Source of the DNA: a virus
Strand: one strand, 5' to 3'
Length of the DNA stretch: 24,609 nt
IMG/VR virus record: IMGVR_UViG_3300006868_000109
Location: 1 to 24,609 of that record
The notes under the pieces are model-generated. The model saw only the letters and a program-made list of their open reading frames with translations, did no database searches and was not told the origin of the DNA. Shown here piece after piece: positions 10,823-19,275 of the stretch. Numbering within the stretch: the stretch's first letter is position 1; every line of letters starts with the position of its first letter. The translations under genes were made by a program, and so were the position numbers.

Positions 10823-11437
10823 ATGAATGATATTTTAAAAGAAAAGTACGGAATTTTAGTCGAAGGATACATTAAAATTTTTGATCCTGAAAGTAAAGAA
10901 GTTTACATAGATAAACGTAATGCAATTCATTATGAGAACATGAGTATTGCATTAGCTCAAAGTATGGCAAATTCAGGTACGGGATTTTTATATCAGATGG
11001 TATTTGGTAATGGAGGAACAAGTGTTGATCCTACAGGTATAATAACATATCTAACACCAAATAGCACAGGAGTTAATGCAAGTCTGTATAATCAAACCTT
11101 TAGCAAAGTAATTGACGAGAGCAGTATTAATAATAAGGATCCTTTTAGGAATAAAACTGAAATTAGGCATGTAAGTGGAACAAATTATACAGATTTGATT
11201 GTTTCTTGTTTATTAGATTATGGCGAACCTGAGGGTCAAGATGCCTTTGATACCGCTGCAACTGCCGACAGTTTGTATGTTTTTGACGAGTTAGGCTTGC
11301 AGAGTTATAATCCAAATGGAGAAGGAATGCTAGTTACCCATGTCATTTTCCATCCTGTTCAAAAAAGCCTCAATAGATTAATACAGATTGATTACACCGT
11401 AAGAATACAAAGCCTATCAGGAATGTTAGGGGAATAA
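10823..11437 (+). CDS. probable virion structural protein, 204 aa
   Basis: The start ATG has AGGA at 10813-10816 with a 6-nt spacer. The protein is soluble, without signal peptide or membrane segment. It opens with 'GILVEGYIKIFDPESKEVYIDK', continues 'NAIHYENMSIALAQSM', has a Gly-rich 'FGNGGT' near residue 62 and ends in a conserved-looking segment 'HVIFHPVQKSLNRLIQIDY'. I recognise this as a protein type common beside tail genes of marine T4-like phages, but know no experimentally assigned function. It sits between the giant tail protein and the collar-type fibre triad, which suggests a small connector or adaptor of the tail-fibre/baseplate apparatus. Its stop is 4 nt before the next ATG and the next gene's ribosome site overlaps its last codons, so the two are probably co-translated. 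Confidence 0.85.
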   Translation: MNDILKEKYGILVEGYIKIFDPESKEVYIDKRNAIHYENMSIALAQSMANSGTGFLYQMVFGNGGTSVDPTGIITYLTPNSTGVNASLYNQTFSKVIDESSINNKDPFRNKTEIRHVSGTNYTDLIVSCLLDYGEPEGQDAFDTAATADSLYVFDELGLQSYNPNGEGMLVTHVIFHPVQKSLNRLIQIDYTVRIQSLSGMLGE

Positions 11438-11441
11438 TATT

Positions 11442-13547
11442 ATGCCATATGAAATAAAATTTACAGACTATGTTAATAAATTACAGATTGTTGTAGAAGA
11501 TAATACTATCAATAATGAAACATCATTAAAATTGCCTGGCAGGAATACAACATCTTATGGTACAATAATTGCAGAAAATTTTTTACACTTGCTTGAAAAT
11601 TTTGCATCAACATCTGCACCAAGTGTGCCGGTAGAAGGGCAAATATGGTATGATTCATCTGTTGATATTGAACAATTAAAAGTATATAATGGCGTAAATT
11701 GGGTTCCAGCTAATGGTGTGAATAAATCTGTTGCAAAACCAAATTTTGCTCAAGAGGGAGATCTTTGGATTGATAGAGAGAATTTACAGCTTTACATGTA
11801 CACCGAAGCAAGTTCTTGGGTTCTTATCGGACCAGAGTTTAGTGAAGGTTTAATTACTGGCGCAACTCCACGAGTAACTCTCGGTATAGATAATTTAAAT
11901 TATAATTTTTTACAAATTGATGTAAATTCATCTCCTGTTGCTATCATATCTAATAAAGAATTTACTCCAAAAGCAAAAATTGATGGTTTTACTACTATAT
12001 ATCCTGGTATGAATTTATCAACAAAAAAATTAGCAGGTGAAAACAATTTAAAATACATAGGGACAGCAGAAAAAGCAGAAGCATTATATGTTGCTAATGA
12101 AGTTGTACCAGCAGGAAATTTTTTGCGAGCAGATAAAGTTAACACAACCTCGTTTGCAATAAATGTTTTAAATAATGACGGAGTAAATTTTGGTATTAAT
12201 AATGAATTTACTGTTGGTATAGATGGAACAAATGCAGTTCTAAAAAATAATGTTTCAGGTTCTGCAATTGCTATAAAAACAAGATTTGGCGGATTATATA
12301 GTACTGTAATGACAGTTGATTCAAGCAAGAAAGTTGGCATTAATACAAGTAATCCTGATGTTGAATTAGAAATTTCAGGAGATTTAAAATTAAGTATACC
12401 AGTAGATAATCCAAATAAAGGTAAATTAATTGTAAGTAATGTAGAAGATAGTAATAGTTTGATTAACACAGGATCAATTGTAACTTATGGCGGAATTGGC
12501 ATAGCTAAAAGTGTTTCAATTGGTGGCAATTTGTATATGCCTAATACCGAAACAAGTATAATTGAAGTAAATAAAGTTCTACCTGATAAGGATGCAGATG
12601 AATTAATTGGAACGCAGGAATCTTATCTTGGAAGTGAGACTTTAAGGTATAACGGAATATTTGCAAAACGTTTTTATGGAGATTTAGAAGGTAATGTAAC
12701 TGGTTCAGTAACAGGTAGGGCAGGTTCTGCAAATAAATTAGCAAAGTCATCAGCATTTTCTTTTATAGGCGATTTAGAGGTAGATGCCGAAAGTAATAAT
12801 AATGAAACTACAGTGTCTTTTACCGGAACCGGTGAAGCTGTAATTTTTCCAGTAAGTATTGCAAAAGAATTTATTGGTAATAAAGCCGAAGTAGAAACTA
12901 CTCAAATTGATGATGAAGTTTTATTGAATAGAATTAGAGAAGATATCGGGCTTAAAAAGATTAGTGTAGAAAATTTATTAGCAAGTGTTCCAGTAATGCC
13001 AATAGGAACGATTGTTCCTTATGCCGGACAATCAGCACCAACTGGCTGGTTGTTGTGCAATGGACAACAGGTAAGAGTTACTGATTATGAAAAATTGTTT
13101 GCAGTACTTAATTATACATACTTAGCCCAAGAACTTGTCTCATTAGGGTTTTTTGCAGTTCCAGACCTAAGAGGTAGATTTCCGTTAGGAGTTCATAATA
13201 TGGGAAATTTGATTCCAACGGATACAAGAATTACAAATCCAATCGCTGAACAATTAGGCGCAACAAGCGGAACAGAAACAAAAGTTTTATCAAAAGAAAA
13301 TTTACCAGATCACGAACATTCTTTGCAATACCAAGATCACAATTTTTATGCAGTTAATCAACAAGACTTCTTTGTTCAGGATAGTGCGATAAAAGATTAT
13401 CCTTATTATGAACAAATAGGCCAAGATACAGGTTATGCTGTTGATAAAACATCAGGAATTGAAACCCAAGAAACTACAATTTTTAGCCAACCTTTTGACG
13501 TAATGAACCCGTTTTTGGTTTTAAATTATATTATATATGCAGGATAA
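11442..13547 (+). CDS. tail fibre protein with C-terminal phage tail collar domain (gp12-like)
   Basis: 701 aa; ATG preceded by AGGGGA at 11428-11433, spacer 8 nt. Residues 1 to about 140 are the N-terminal module shared with the next two genes: 'ENFLHLLENFAS', 'GQIWYD', 'GDLWID' and 'VLIGPEFSEG' in order. The middle is beta-rich, with 'KYIGTAEKAEALYV' near residue 205 and a 'GDLEGNVTGSVTGRAGSA' repeat strand. From about residue 519 there is a clear phage tail collar domain (PF07484 type): 'MPIGTIVPYAGQSAPTGWLLCNG', then 'VPDLRGRFPLGV'. An HEH motif follows at residues 624-626. T4 short tail fibre gp12 has a collar-type region and an HxH motif holding a metal ion in the trimer, so an equivalent receptor-binding or short tail fibre role is likely. 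The middle differs from T4 gp12. Confidence 0.88.
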   Translation: MPYEIKFTDYVNKLQIVVEDNTINNETSLKLPGRNTTSYGTIIAENFLHLLENFASTSAPSVPVEGQIWYDSSVDIEQLKVYNGVNWVPANGVNKSVAKPNFAQEGDLWIDRENLQLYMYTEASSWVLIGPEFSEGLITGATPRVTLGIDNLNYNFLQIDVNSSPVAIISNKEFTPKAKIDGFTTIYPGMNLSTKKLAGENNLKYIGTAEKAEALYVANEVVPAGNFLRADKVNTTSFAINVLNNDGVNFGINNEFTVGIDGTNAVLKNNVSGSAIAIKTRFGGLYSTVMTVDSSKKVGINTSNPDVELEISGDLKLSIPVDNPNKGKLIVSNVEDSNSLINTGSIVTYGGIGIAKSVSIGGNLYMPNTETSIIEVNKVLPDKDADELIGTQESYLGSETLRYNGIFAKRFYGDLEGNVTGSVTGRAGSANKLAKSSAFSFIGDLEVDAESNNNETTVSFTGTGEAVIFPVSIAKEFIGNKAEVETTQIDDEVLLNRIREDIGLKKISVENLLASVPVMPIGTIVPYAGQSAPTGWLLCNGQQVRVTDYEKLFAVLNYTYLAQELVSLGFFAVPDLRGRFPLGVHNMGNLIPTDTRITNPIAEQLGATSGTETKVLSKENLPDHEHSLQYQDHNFYAVNQQDFFVQDSAIKDYPYYEQIGQDTGYAVDKTSGIETQETTIFSQPFDVMNPFLVLNYIIYAG

Positions 13548-13555
13548 TTAAAAAA

Positions 13556-15574
13556 ATGAGTTATAGAATAAATCGCACTGACGGTGAATTATTAATTGAT
13601 TTAACAGATGGTATTATAGATAGTAGTGCAACTGATTTAGTATTAATTGGTAGGAATTATAAAGGTTTTGGCGAATGGGTAAATGAAAATTTTGTTAAAT
13701 TGTTAGAAAATTTTGCGTCAACATCACAACCGCCGCATCCTTTGACTGGGCAATTATGGTATGATAAAAGTGTAGGTAGATTAAAAATTTTTAACGGATC
13801 GTCATTTAGATCTGCAACAGGAACTATAGTAAATTCTTCTCTTCCAAACGATTTAATTGAAGGTGACATTTGGATTGATAATAAAAATAATAGATTATAT
13901 CTATATGACGGAACAGACCTAACTTTAGTTGGTCCTACGTACGATGCAGGTCAAGGAAAAACAGGTTTTGAATCTCGCACACAAATTGATGTGAATAACG
14001 TATCTAGAACGGTATTATTGATGTATTTAGGTGGAGTCTTGTACGGAATATACTCGCCTGAACAAATGTTAATTCCTTATCAGTATAGTATAAATGGTTT
14101 AGAAGCTGATCAAAACGACACCCAGAATCCCAAAAGACAGCGATTGAAAAAAGGATTTAATTTAGCTAGGCCTAGTATCGAAACAGGTACAGAAGGTTTT
14201 TGGTATCATGGCACGGCTCTTAATGCAAAGTATTTAATCGATAATAACGGCAATAAAAAAACAAGTGTAAGTTTTTTGCCAACAGACGGAAATGGAGAAA
14301 CAACAGGTAGTTTAAAAATAAAAAATAGTTCAGGTTTAACAATTGCAAAAGGAGATAAACCATTTGTTGAATTTAAAATTATAGGAACAACAGTTTTTGT
14401 TCAAAATTTAGAAATAAATGGTGATTATGGAGTACGTGTAAAAAATAGCCAATTTCCTAATAATTATTTAGATGCATTTAAGATAGACTCTTCTTTGTAT
14501 AAAATAAGTTTATGGCCTGGATTGCCTACAAATTTATTAAGCACAACACCTAGTTTAGACATGTATGGAGATCTGAATGTAACAGGAAATATTTCTGTCG
14601 AAGGTAGTTTAAGTGTACAAGGCGACTTAACTTATATCAATTCGCAAGATTTACAAATAGAAGATAAAACAATAGAATTGGCAGTAAGTTCTAATGGTGT
14701 AAATTTGCCAGACGTTGATTTAGATGGTGGTGGCATAGTATTAAAAGGATCCGAAGGCGATAAAACGTTACTTTATAATGATTCTTTAAAAGCATGGTCA
14801 ACAAATCAAAATATTCAACTTGAAGTTAGTGTAGATAATCCTACTCCGTCGATAAAAATAGACGGAAAAACAATCTTAACTGAAACTGAATTACAATACG
14901 TTACAACAGCCGCAGATTTAACTTCGGTTGGAACTTTAACAAGTTTAACAGTCGATGATATAAACATAGATTCAGCAGCTATAACAAGGATAAATGGCAC
15001 AGGAATTACAATAGATTCAAATGGCGGCAATATTGATGTAAGCAATGAAAACATAGTAAATTTAAAAACCCAGGTATGGCCCGCAACATATTCAAATCCT
15101 GATATGCGGAATTGGGCATCTACTATAGAATATGTTGACAGGGCAGTACAAGGTAAAGAAATATTATTATCAATTGATATCAATGGATTGATCATTGACG
15201 GTGATCCGGATAATACTCCTTTTTATGAAGGAACAATTGATAATATAAGACAGGTATTGAATTATATGTTACCTATTGAAGAATCATTGATAGGAACACG
15301 GGTAAAAATATTAGGAACTAGGATAAAAGATATTACTGCTGTATTTGGAATAACAGTTTCTGAAGAAGATGATACAGTTTTACAAAAATCAAGGGTATCA
15401 GTACGAAATGTTGATAATAGTTCAACAGTTTCGGTAATACAAGACATAGTTAGTAATCCTGCATTTGCAGGAACGACTACTAATATAGATATAGAAATTG
15501 AAAGATTTATATATTCTTATCAAAGCGACGGGTTGCGTTGGAATAATACCGGAGTAATTAGGGTTACAGTTTAA
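13556..15574 (+). CDS. tail fibre-like virion protein, 672 aa, paralogue of its neighbours in the N-terminal module
   Basis: ATG with AGGA at 13541-13544, an 11-nt spacer that is longer than usual. Residues 1 to about 140 repeat the shared module: 'TDGIIDSSATDLVLIGRNY', 'NENFVKLLENFAS', 'GQLWYD', 'GDIWID', 'LVGPTYDAG'. 'GFWYHGTALNAKYL' near residue 214 matches the equivalent 'WWGTATNSDRLGG' of the 519-aa protein. Residues about 338-376 form short beta repeats ('GNISVEGSLSVQGDLTYINS' then 'QIEDKTIELA'), a signature common in phage fibre shafts. The final ~140 residues, beginning 'SIDINGLIIDGD', are unlike the collar or ADLAEN tips of its siblings and I do not recognise them. Most likely a trimeric fibre or baseplate-attached appendage. 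Confidence 0.82.
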   Translation: MSYRINRTDGELLIDLTDGIIDSSATDLVLIGRNYKGFGEWVNENFVKLLENFASTSQPPHPLTGQLWYDKSVGRLKIFNGSSFRSATGTIVNSSLPNDLIEGDIWIDNKNNRLYLYDGTDLTLVGPTYDAGQGKTGFESRTQIDVNNVSRTVLLMYLGGVLYGIYSPEQMLIPYQYSINGLEADQNDTQNPKRQRLKKGFNLARPSIETGTEGFWYHGTALNAKYLIDNNGNKKTSVSFLPTDGNGETTGSLKIKNSSGLTIAKGDKPFVEFKIIGTTVFVQNLEINGDYGVRVKNSQFPNNYLDAFKIDSSLYKISLWPGLPTNLLSTTPSLDMYGDLNVTGNISVEGSLSVQGDLTYINSQDLQIEDKTIELAVSSNGVNLPDVDLDGGGIVLKGSEGDKTLLYNDSLKAWSTNQNIQLEVSVDNPTPSIKIDGKTILTETELQYVTTAADLTSVGTLTSLTVDDINIDSAAITRINGTGITIDSNGGNIDVSNENIVNLKTQVWPATYSNPDMRNWASTIEYVDRAVQGKEILLSIDINGLIIDGDPDNTPFYEGTIDNIRQVLNYMLPIEESLIGTRVKILGTRIKDITAVFGITVSEEDDTVLQKSRVSVRNVDNSSTVSVIQDIVSNPAFAGTTTNIDIEIERFIYSYQSDGLRWNNTGVIRVTV

Positions 15575-15588
15575 GATTAGGAAATTAA

Positions 15589-17148
15589 ATGGCGTATATT
15601 ATCAATACATATAACAACGCACAATTAGCAATTGTGCAGGATGGAACAATAGATCAAACTACTGATTTAAAATTGGTAGGAAAAAATTATGCAGGGTATG
15701 GAGAAATACAAAATGAAAATTTTGTTTTTTTATTAGAAAATTTTGCCGGCTTGACTGAACCACCAAAAGCAATTGTAGGGCAAATTTGGTTTGATACTGC
15801 AAATAGTAAATTAAAATTTTATGATGGATTTCAGTGGAGGATTGCAGGAGGTGCATTTACTTCTAACGAGCAACCCGCTGGATTAAGTATAGGAGATTTT
15901 TGGTGGGATACAAACAATGAACAATTATATGCATATAATGGAACTGAATGGATATTAATAGGACCTCAAGGTATTGGCGAAGGAGTAACGCAATTTCAAA
16001 GTAGAGAAATTAAAGATAGTGTAAGTCCATTTCCATTACGACCTGTTATAGTAAGTATTGTCGATGATGAAATTATACATATAATAAGTTCTATAGATTT
16101 TATTATTCATCCTGACGAACAAACAAATTATCCTGGTTTTGATAAAATCCATCAAGGATTAACATTAAAAAATACGATTAATTCAACAAATGGAGTTACA
16201 AGCACTGACCATAGATGGTGGGGAACAGCTACAAACTCGGATAGATTAGGGGGATTAACGGCAGATAAATTTATACAAATAGCAGATCCAAGTTTTGATT
16301 TTGAAGTAAGTTTTGCCGATGCTGGTATAAAGATTGGCAATGATAACGATTTACGGATTAGGATTGTAAATGATAATGTAGCTAATTTTGCAAATGAACA
16401 AGGCACAGAAATGATTTTCCAAGTGCTAGATGAAAATTTACAAATTGCAATGCCACTTAGATTTAAAGCTGATGCTGTTTTACCTGGATATGTAAGTAAT
16501 TATACTAACCCAAATATTTTTTCTGGAACAAGGAATGTAAACATTGGAGCAGACTCTAATAAATTTATCAATGTCTATGCAAATAATTTTAGAGGTGTTG
16601 CCGATAGTGCCGATTTATTAAAAGGAAGATATATAGATTCTAATAGTGATCCTGCAACAGAGTATATGGAAGCTAATGTAAGTCATGTTGCAAATACTAG
16701 AACCATTGTAGTAAGAGATCATACAGGAACTATACAAGGTACATTATTTGACGGAACTGCTACAGCGGCACAATATGCAGATTTAGCTGAAAATTATGCA
16801 TCAGATAAAGATTATGAACCTGGAACAGTGCTTGTAATAGGAGGAACCGCAGAAGTAACAGAATCTGCTGAATATTGTAGCACAAAGGTTGCAGGCGTTG
16901 TATCTACAAATCCTGCTTATCTAATGAATAAAGAATGTGCAGGTGTAGCAGTTGCTTTAAAAGGCAGGGTTCCTTGTAAAGTAGTTGGAAAAACGAAAAA
17001 AGGAGATTTTTTAATTACATCACACATTGTTGGAGTTGCAACGGCTGCTGATACAATGTCTGCAATGCCGCATTCGGCTTGTATAATAGGAAAATCACTA
17101 GAGGAAAAAAATTCAGACGAGATTGGGATTATTGAAATTTTTATATAA
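15589..17148 (+). CDS. tail fibre-like virion protein with C-terminal ADLAEN-type domain, 519 aa
   Basis: ATG with AGGA at 15579-15582, spacer 6 nt. The first ~140 residues are the third copy of the shared module ('DGTIDQTTDLKLVGKNYAGY', 'NENFVFLLENFAG', 'GQIWFD', 'GDFWWD', 'LIGPQGIGEG'). Middle: 'WWGTATNSDRLGGLTADKF', then 'NIGADSNKFINVYANNFRGV', a beta strand-turn typical of fibre shafts. From about residue 395, 'AQYADLAENYASDKDYEPGT' opens a C-terminal domain with 'GVVSTNPAYLMN' and 'GRVPCKVVGKTKKGD'. I have met this domain type at the ends of many phage fibre proteins. It resembles in outline the C-terminal regions described as folding or trimerisation chaperones, but no catalytic residues for self-cleavage are evident. 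Tail appendage role inferred. Confidence 0.83.
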   Translation: MAYIINTYNNAQLAIVQDGTIDQTTDLKLVGKNYAGYGEIQNENFVFLLENFAGLTEPPKAIVGQIWFDTANSKLKFYDGFQWRIAGGAFTSNEQPAGLSIGDFWWDTNNEQLYAYNGTEWILIGPQGIGEGVTQFQSREIKDSVSPFPLRPVIVSIVDDEIIHIISSIDFIIHPDEQTNYPGFDKIHQGLTLKNTINSTNGVTSTDHRWWGTATNSDRLGGLTADKFIQIADPSFDFEVSFADAGIKIGNDNDLRIRIVNDNVANFANEQGTEMIFQVLDENLQIAMPLRFKADAVLPGYVSNYTNPNIFSGTRNVNIGADSNKFINVYANNFRGVADSADLLKGRYIDSNSDPATEYMEANVSHVANTRTIVVRDHTGTIQGTLFDGTATAAQYADLAENYASDKDYEPGTVLVIGGTAEVTESAEYCSTKVAGVVSTNPAYLMNKECAGVAVALKGRVPCKVVGKTKKGDFLITSHIVGVATAADTMSAMPHSACIIGKSLEEKNSDEIGIIEIFI

Positions 17149-17151
17149 ATA
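17144..17151 (+). promoter_or_regulatory. T4-type late promoter octamer TATAAATA
   Basis: An exact TATAAATA, the consensus recognised by the T4-type late sigma factor gp55, begins in the last codons of the 519-aa gene and ends 23 nt before the ATG at 17175. Initiation would fall a few bases before the AGGAG ribosome site. I noticed no other exact copy on this strand while reading, although TATAAATG is frequent inside genes. It would drive the 309-aa gene and possibly the coupled genes behind it. Confidence 0.6.
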
Positions 17152-17162
17152 AAACATAATAT

Positions 17163-17167
17163 AGGAG
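17163..17167 (+). promoter_or_regulatory. ribosome binding site that decides the start at 17175
   Basis: AGGAG lies 7 nt before the ATG at 17175 but only 4 nt before the in-frame TTG at 17172. The spacing favours ATG. Confidence 0.7.
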
Positions 17168-17174
17168 TTTTTTG

Positions 17175-18104
17175 ATGGTCACACTTTCAACAGGAGTTTC
17201 ATCAGGAGGATCAATTGATGCAGCTAATTATAATTTATTGCAATCCGAAGTAGCACAAATTTTAGGAACTGGGTCAGGCGATAAAGGTTATGGACAAGCA
17301 TTAAGTAGCAGTCAAGTCACAGCAAATGATATTGTTCAAGGTGTAGACGGAGACTTAGTTACAGCAGCACAAATGGATTACTTGCGATCTGATATTGAAA
17401 AATGTTGGAAGCATCAAGTTTCAACAGAATTTATATTAGGTGATATAGATCCTGGAGATTGGATCACGGCTGGGTCAGCAAGTACAAGTGGCGCATATAA
17501 TCAATATTTTTCTTATGTGACTAGTATTATTAACAATAGACACTTGTTAGCATCTGTACAGTACACTGATACTTTACAGCAGAATAATTCTGTTCCTATT
17601 AACTGGACATCGCAGAGATCTGCAGAATATACAGTAGATTTTGGAACTGCAGAAGCAATGCGATTCTTTTTTAACTCAGGCGGTCAAATTCAGTTTACAT
17701 GGTCAACAGGTAATTCAGGAACAGGGGCATCTGCTAGTAAAAATATAAGTTGGGCAAATTTCTTAAACACGGTTCCATACACATCTACATATCAAACATA
17801 TACAAATTATACTTCTAGTTGGGTAGCAAAAATAAACACTGGAGTAGGTGGTTCAGGGGTTTACGCTGAAAATAAAGCAATTCTAAATGTAAGACTTATA
17901 GATAACAGTACAACCATTGCTTATCAATGGGTTTTACAAGATCTTGATACAGGCGACGATACTACGCCAAATGACGGTTGGAATTATAAAACTGATGAAC
18001 CAGTTACATTGCCTATTAATTGTAGACTAACAACTAGAACTGCAACTGGAAGTTATGTATCACGAACTGCACCAACTGCATCCAATACTTCTCCATGGTC
18101 TTAA
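17175..18104 (+). CDS. probable virion structural protein, Ser/Thr/Gly-rich, 309 aa
   Basis: The start ATG is chosen over the in-frame TTG three bases earlier because of Shine-Dalgarno spacing. The protein is rich in Ser, Thr, Gly and aromatic residues, with no cysteine-rich or enzymatic motif except a lone 'EKCWKH' near residue 75. N-terminal 'YNLLQSEVAQILGTGSGDKG' is followed by 'AAQMDYLRSDIEKCW', then a beta-rich body with 'AEAMRFFFNSGGQIQFTWST', a pattern I know from structural proteins of marine T4-like phages. The C terminus, 'TPNDGWNYKTDEPVTLPI' onward, is also beta-like. It follows the fibre triad and has its own late promoter, so expression as a virion component is likely. The location, whether fibre tip, baseplate or head decoration, cannot be told. 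Confidence 0.82.
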   Translation: MVTLSTGVSSGGSIDAANYNLLQSEVAQILGTGSGDKGYGQALSSSQVTANDIVQGVDGDLVTAAQMDYLRSDIEKCWKHQVSTEFILGDIDPGDWITAGSASTSGAYNQYFSYVTSIINNRHLLASVQYTDTLQQNNSVPINWTSQRSAEYTVDFGTAEAMRFFFNSGGQIQFTWSTGNSGTGASASKNISWANFLNTVPYTSTYQTYTNYTSSWVAKINTGVGGSGVYAENKAILNVRLIDNSTTIAYQWVLQDLDTGDDTTPNDGWNYKTDEPVTLPINCRLTTRTATGSYVSRTAPTASNTSPWS

Positions 18105-18452
18105 GTGGATGATAAATTACAAAAAGCATTAGAATTTTCTAATTATCTAATTACATTTACCGAACAAAAAACTGTATTACAAGAAAATTTTAAAGATAAT
18201 ATAGTTTACTACTATAATGGCGCTAAGTTTACTATTACATTAGAACTGTTAAATTATTGCAAATCTTGTGTTGATAGTAATAAGCATAGTGAAATTTTAG
18301 TCGATGATAATTGTATACCTTTTAAAATTGATATTGCACCATTTTATTTTTCTATTTTAAATTTGTATAATAAATCAAAAGAAAAGTATTTTGAAGAATA
18401 TTCAAAGTTAATTAAATCACGAACAGTAAACACTATTGTAGACTATGAGTAA
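18105..18452 (+). CDS. conserved-type hypothetical protein, 115 aa (GTG start)
   Basis: The GTG start directly abuts the TAA of the upstream gene. There is no Shine-Dalgarno site and the nearest ATG is out of frame, so translation probably depends on ribosomes finishing the previous gene. The sequence 'KALEFSNYLITFTEQKTVLQ' followed by 'IVYYYNGAKFTITLELLNYC' looks like a small alpha/beta protein. From memory it resembles small proteins near tail-fibre genes of marine T4-like phages, for which I know no function. A fibre-assembly chaperone would suit the position but is a guess. It overlaps the first glycosyltransferase-like gene by 8 nt (ATGAGTAA). Confidence 0.75.
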   Translation: MDDKLQKALEFSNYLITFTEQKTVLQENFKDNIVYYYNGAKFTITLELLNYCKSCVDSNKHSEILVDDNCIPFKIDIAPFYFSILNLYNKSKEKYFEEYSKLIKSRTVNTIVDYE

Positions 18453-19275
18453 AGGCATTTTACTCTTTGCTTTTAATAATAAAATTGACTATATAAAACA
18501 GGCATGTTTTTTTGCAATAACAGCAAAAGAATTTTTAAACTTACCTGTGAGCGTTGTAACTGATGATATTTCATATGCATCTAAGTTTGAAAAATATTTT
18601 GATAACATAGTTCTTTTTGACAATCTAAAAGAAACTAATTATAAAGTTTATCATAATGGTACAAGTTCTGAAAAATTAAATTTTAAAAATTCGGCTAGAT
18701 GTTATTCATATGATTTAACTCCTTATAATGAAACTTTAGTAATAGATACTGATGTATTACTAGGCAATAAGATTTTTCGAGAATGTTATAATTCGGTAGA
18801 CGATTTTTTAATTTATGATATTGCTTATTTTTTAAATGATATTAAAGGCGCTGAAATAGAATATTGTAATGATGTAGGAATAAAGTTTTATTGGGCTACG
18901 GCATTTTTCTTTAGGAAAACTATAGAAAATAAAATATTTTTTGATTTATTAAAGCATATTCAAGATAATTGGAATCATTACAGATTTAATTATAAAATAG
19001 ATCAAACATATTTTAGGAATGATTATGCATTTAGTATTGCAATTCATATTATGAATGGTTTTGGTATAGGAAATTTTGCTAATCCTATGCCTGGAAAACT
19101 TTATTTTTTATCAGATAGAGAATATATTGTTGATTATAACAAAAATAGTTTTTTATTTTTATTACAAAATAAATTGACAGAACATTATTTTTTAAATAGA
19201 ACAAAAGATTTTAATGTCCATGTTTTGAATAAATTTAGTTTAGATAAAATTGTAAATAAAAATATCAATGGATAA
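18445..19275 (+). CDS. glycosyltransferase-like protein (GT-A fold, DTD motif), 276 aa
   Basis: 'GILLFAFNNKIDYIKQACFFA' at the start, then 'VSVVTDD', a variable loop and 'YDLTPYNETLVIDTDVLLG' give the order expected of a GT-A nucleotide-sugar transferase. The acidic pair D101-T-D103 matches the metal/nucleotide-binding DxD position. A later 'KFYWATAFFFRK' segment resembles the acceptor-side strand of such proteins. There is no signal peptide or membrane anchor, so it should act in the host cytoplasm. The start ATG lies inside the end of the 115-aa gene (8-nt overlap) and no ribosome site precedes it. It is a divergent paralogue of the next gene, which has the same N-terminal layout and spacing to the acidic motif. 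Sugar donor and acceptor are unknown. Confidence 0.72.
   Translation: MSKGILLFAFNNKIDYIKQACFFAITAKEFLNLPVSVVTDDISYASKFEKYFDNIVLFDNLKETNYKVYHNGTSSEKLNFKNSARCYSYDLTPYNETLVIDTDVLLGNKIFRECYNSVDDFLIYDIAYFLNDIKGAEIEYCNDVGIKFYWATAFFFRKTIENKIFFDLLKHIQDNWNHYRFNYKIDQTYFRNDYAFSIAIHIMNGFGIGNFANPMPGKLYFLSDREYIVDYNKNSFLFLLQNKLTEHYFLNRTKDFNVHVLNKFSLDKIVNKNING

Noticed and set aside
11900-12469. 189-codon open frame on the minus strand
   Set aside because: It lies wholly inside the 701-aa fibre gene, has no ribosome site or recognisable motif, and every gene with support in the window is on the plus strand.
14815-15195. 126-codon open frame on the minus strand
   Set aside because: Shadow of the 672-aa gene; Ser/Val/Ile-rich translation without recognisable domain or start signal.
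17172-17174. TTG as the start of the 309-aa gene
   Set aside because: Only 4 nt from AGGAG, whereas the ATG three bases later has a normal 7-nt spacing.
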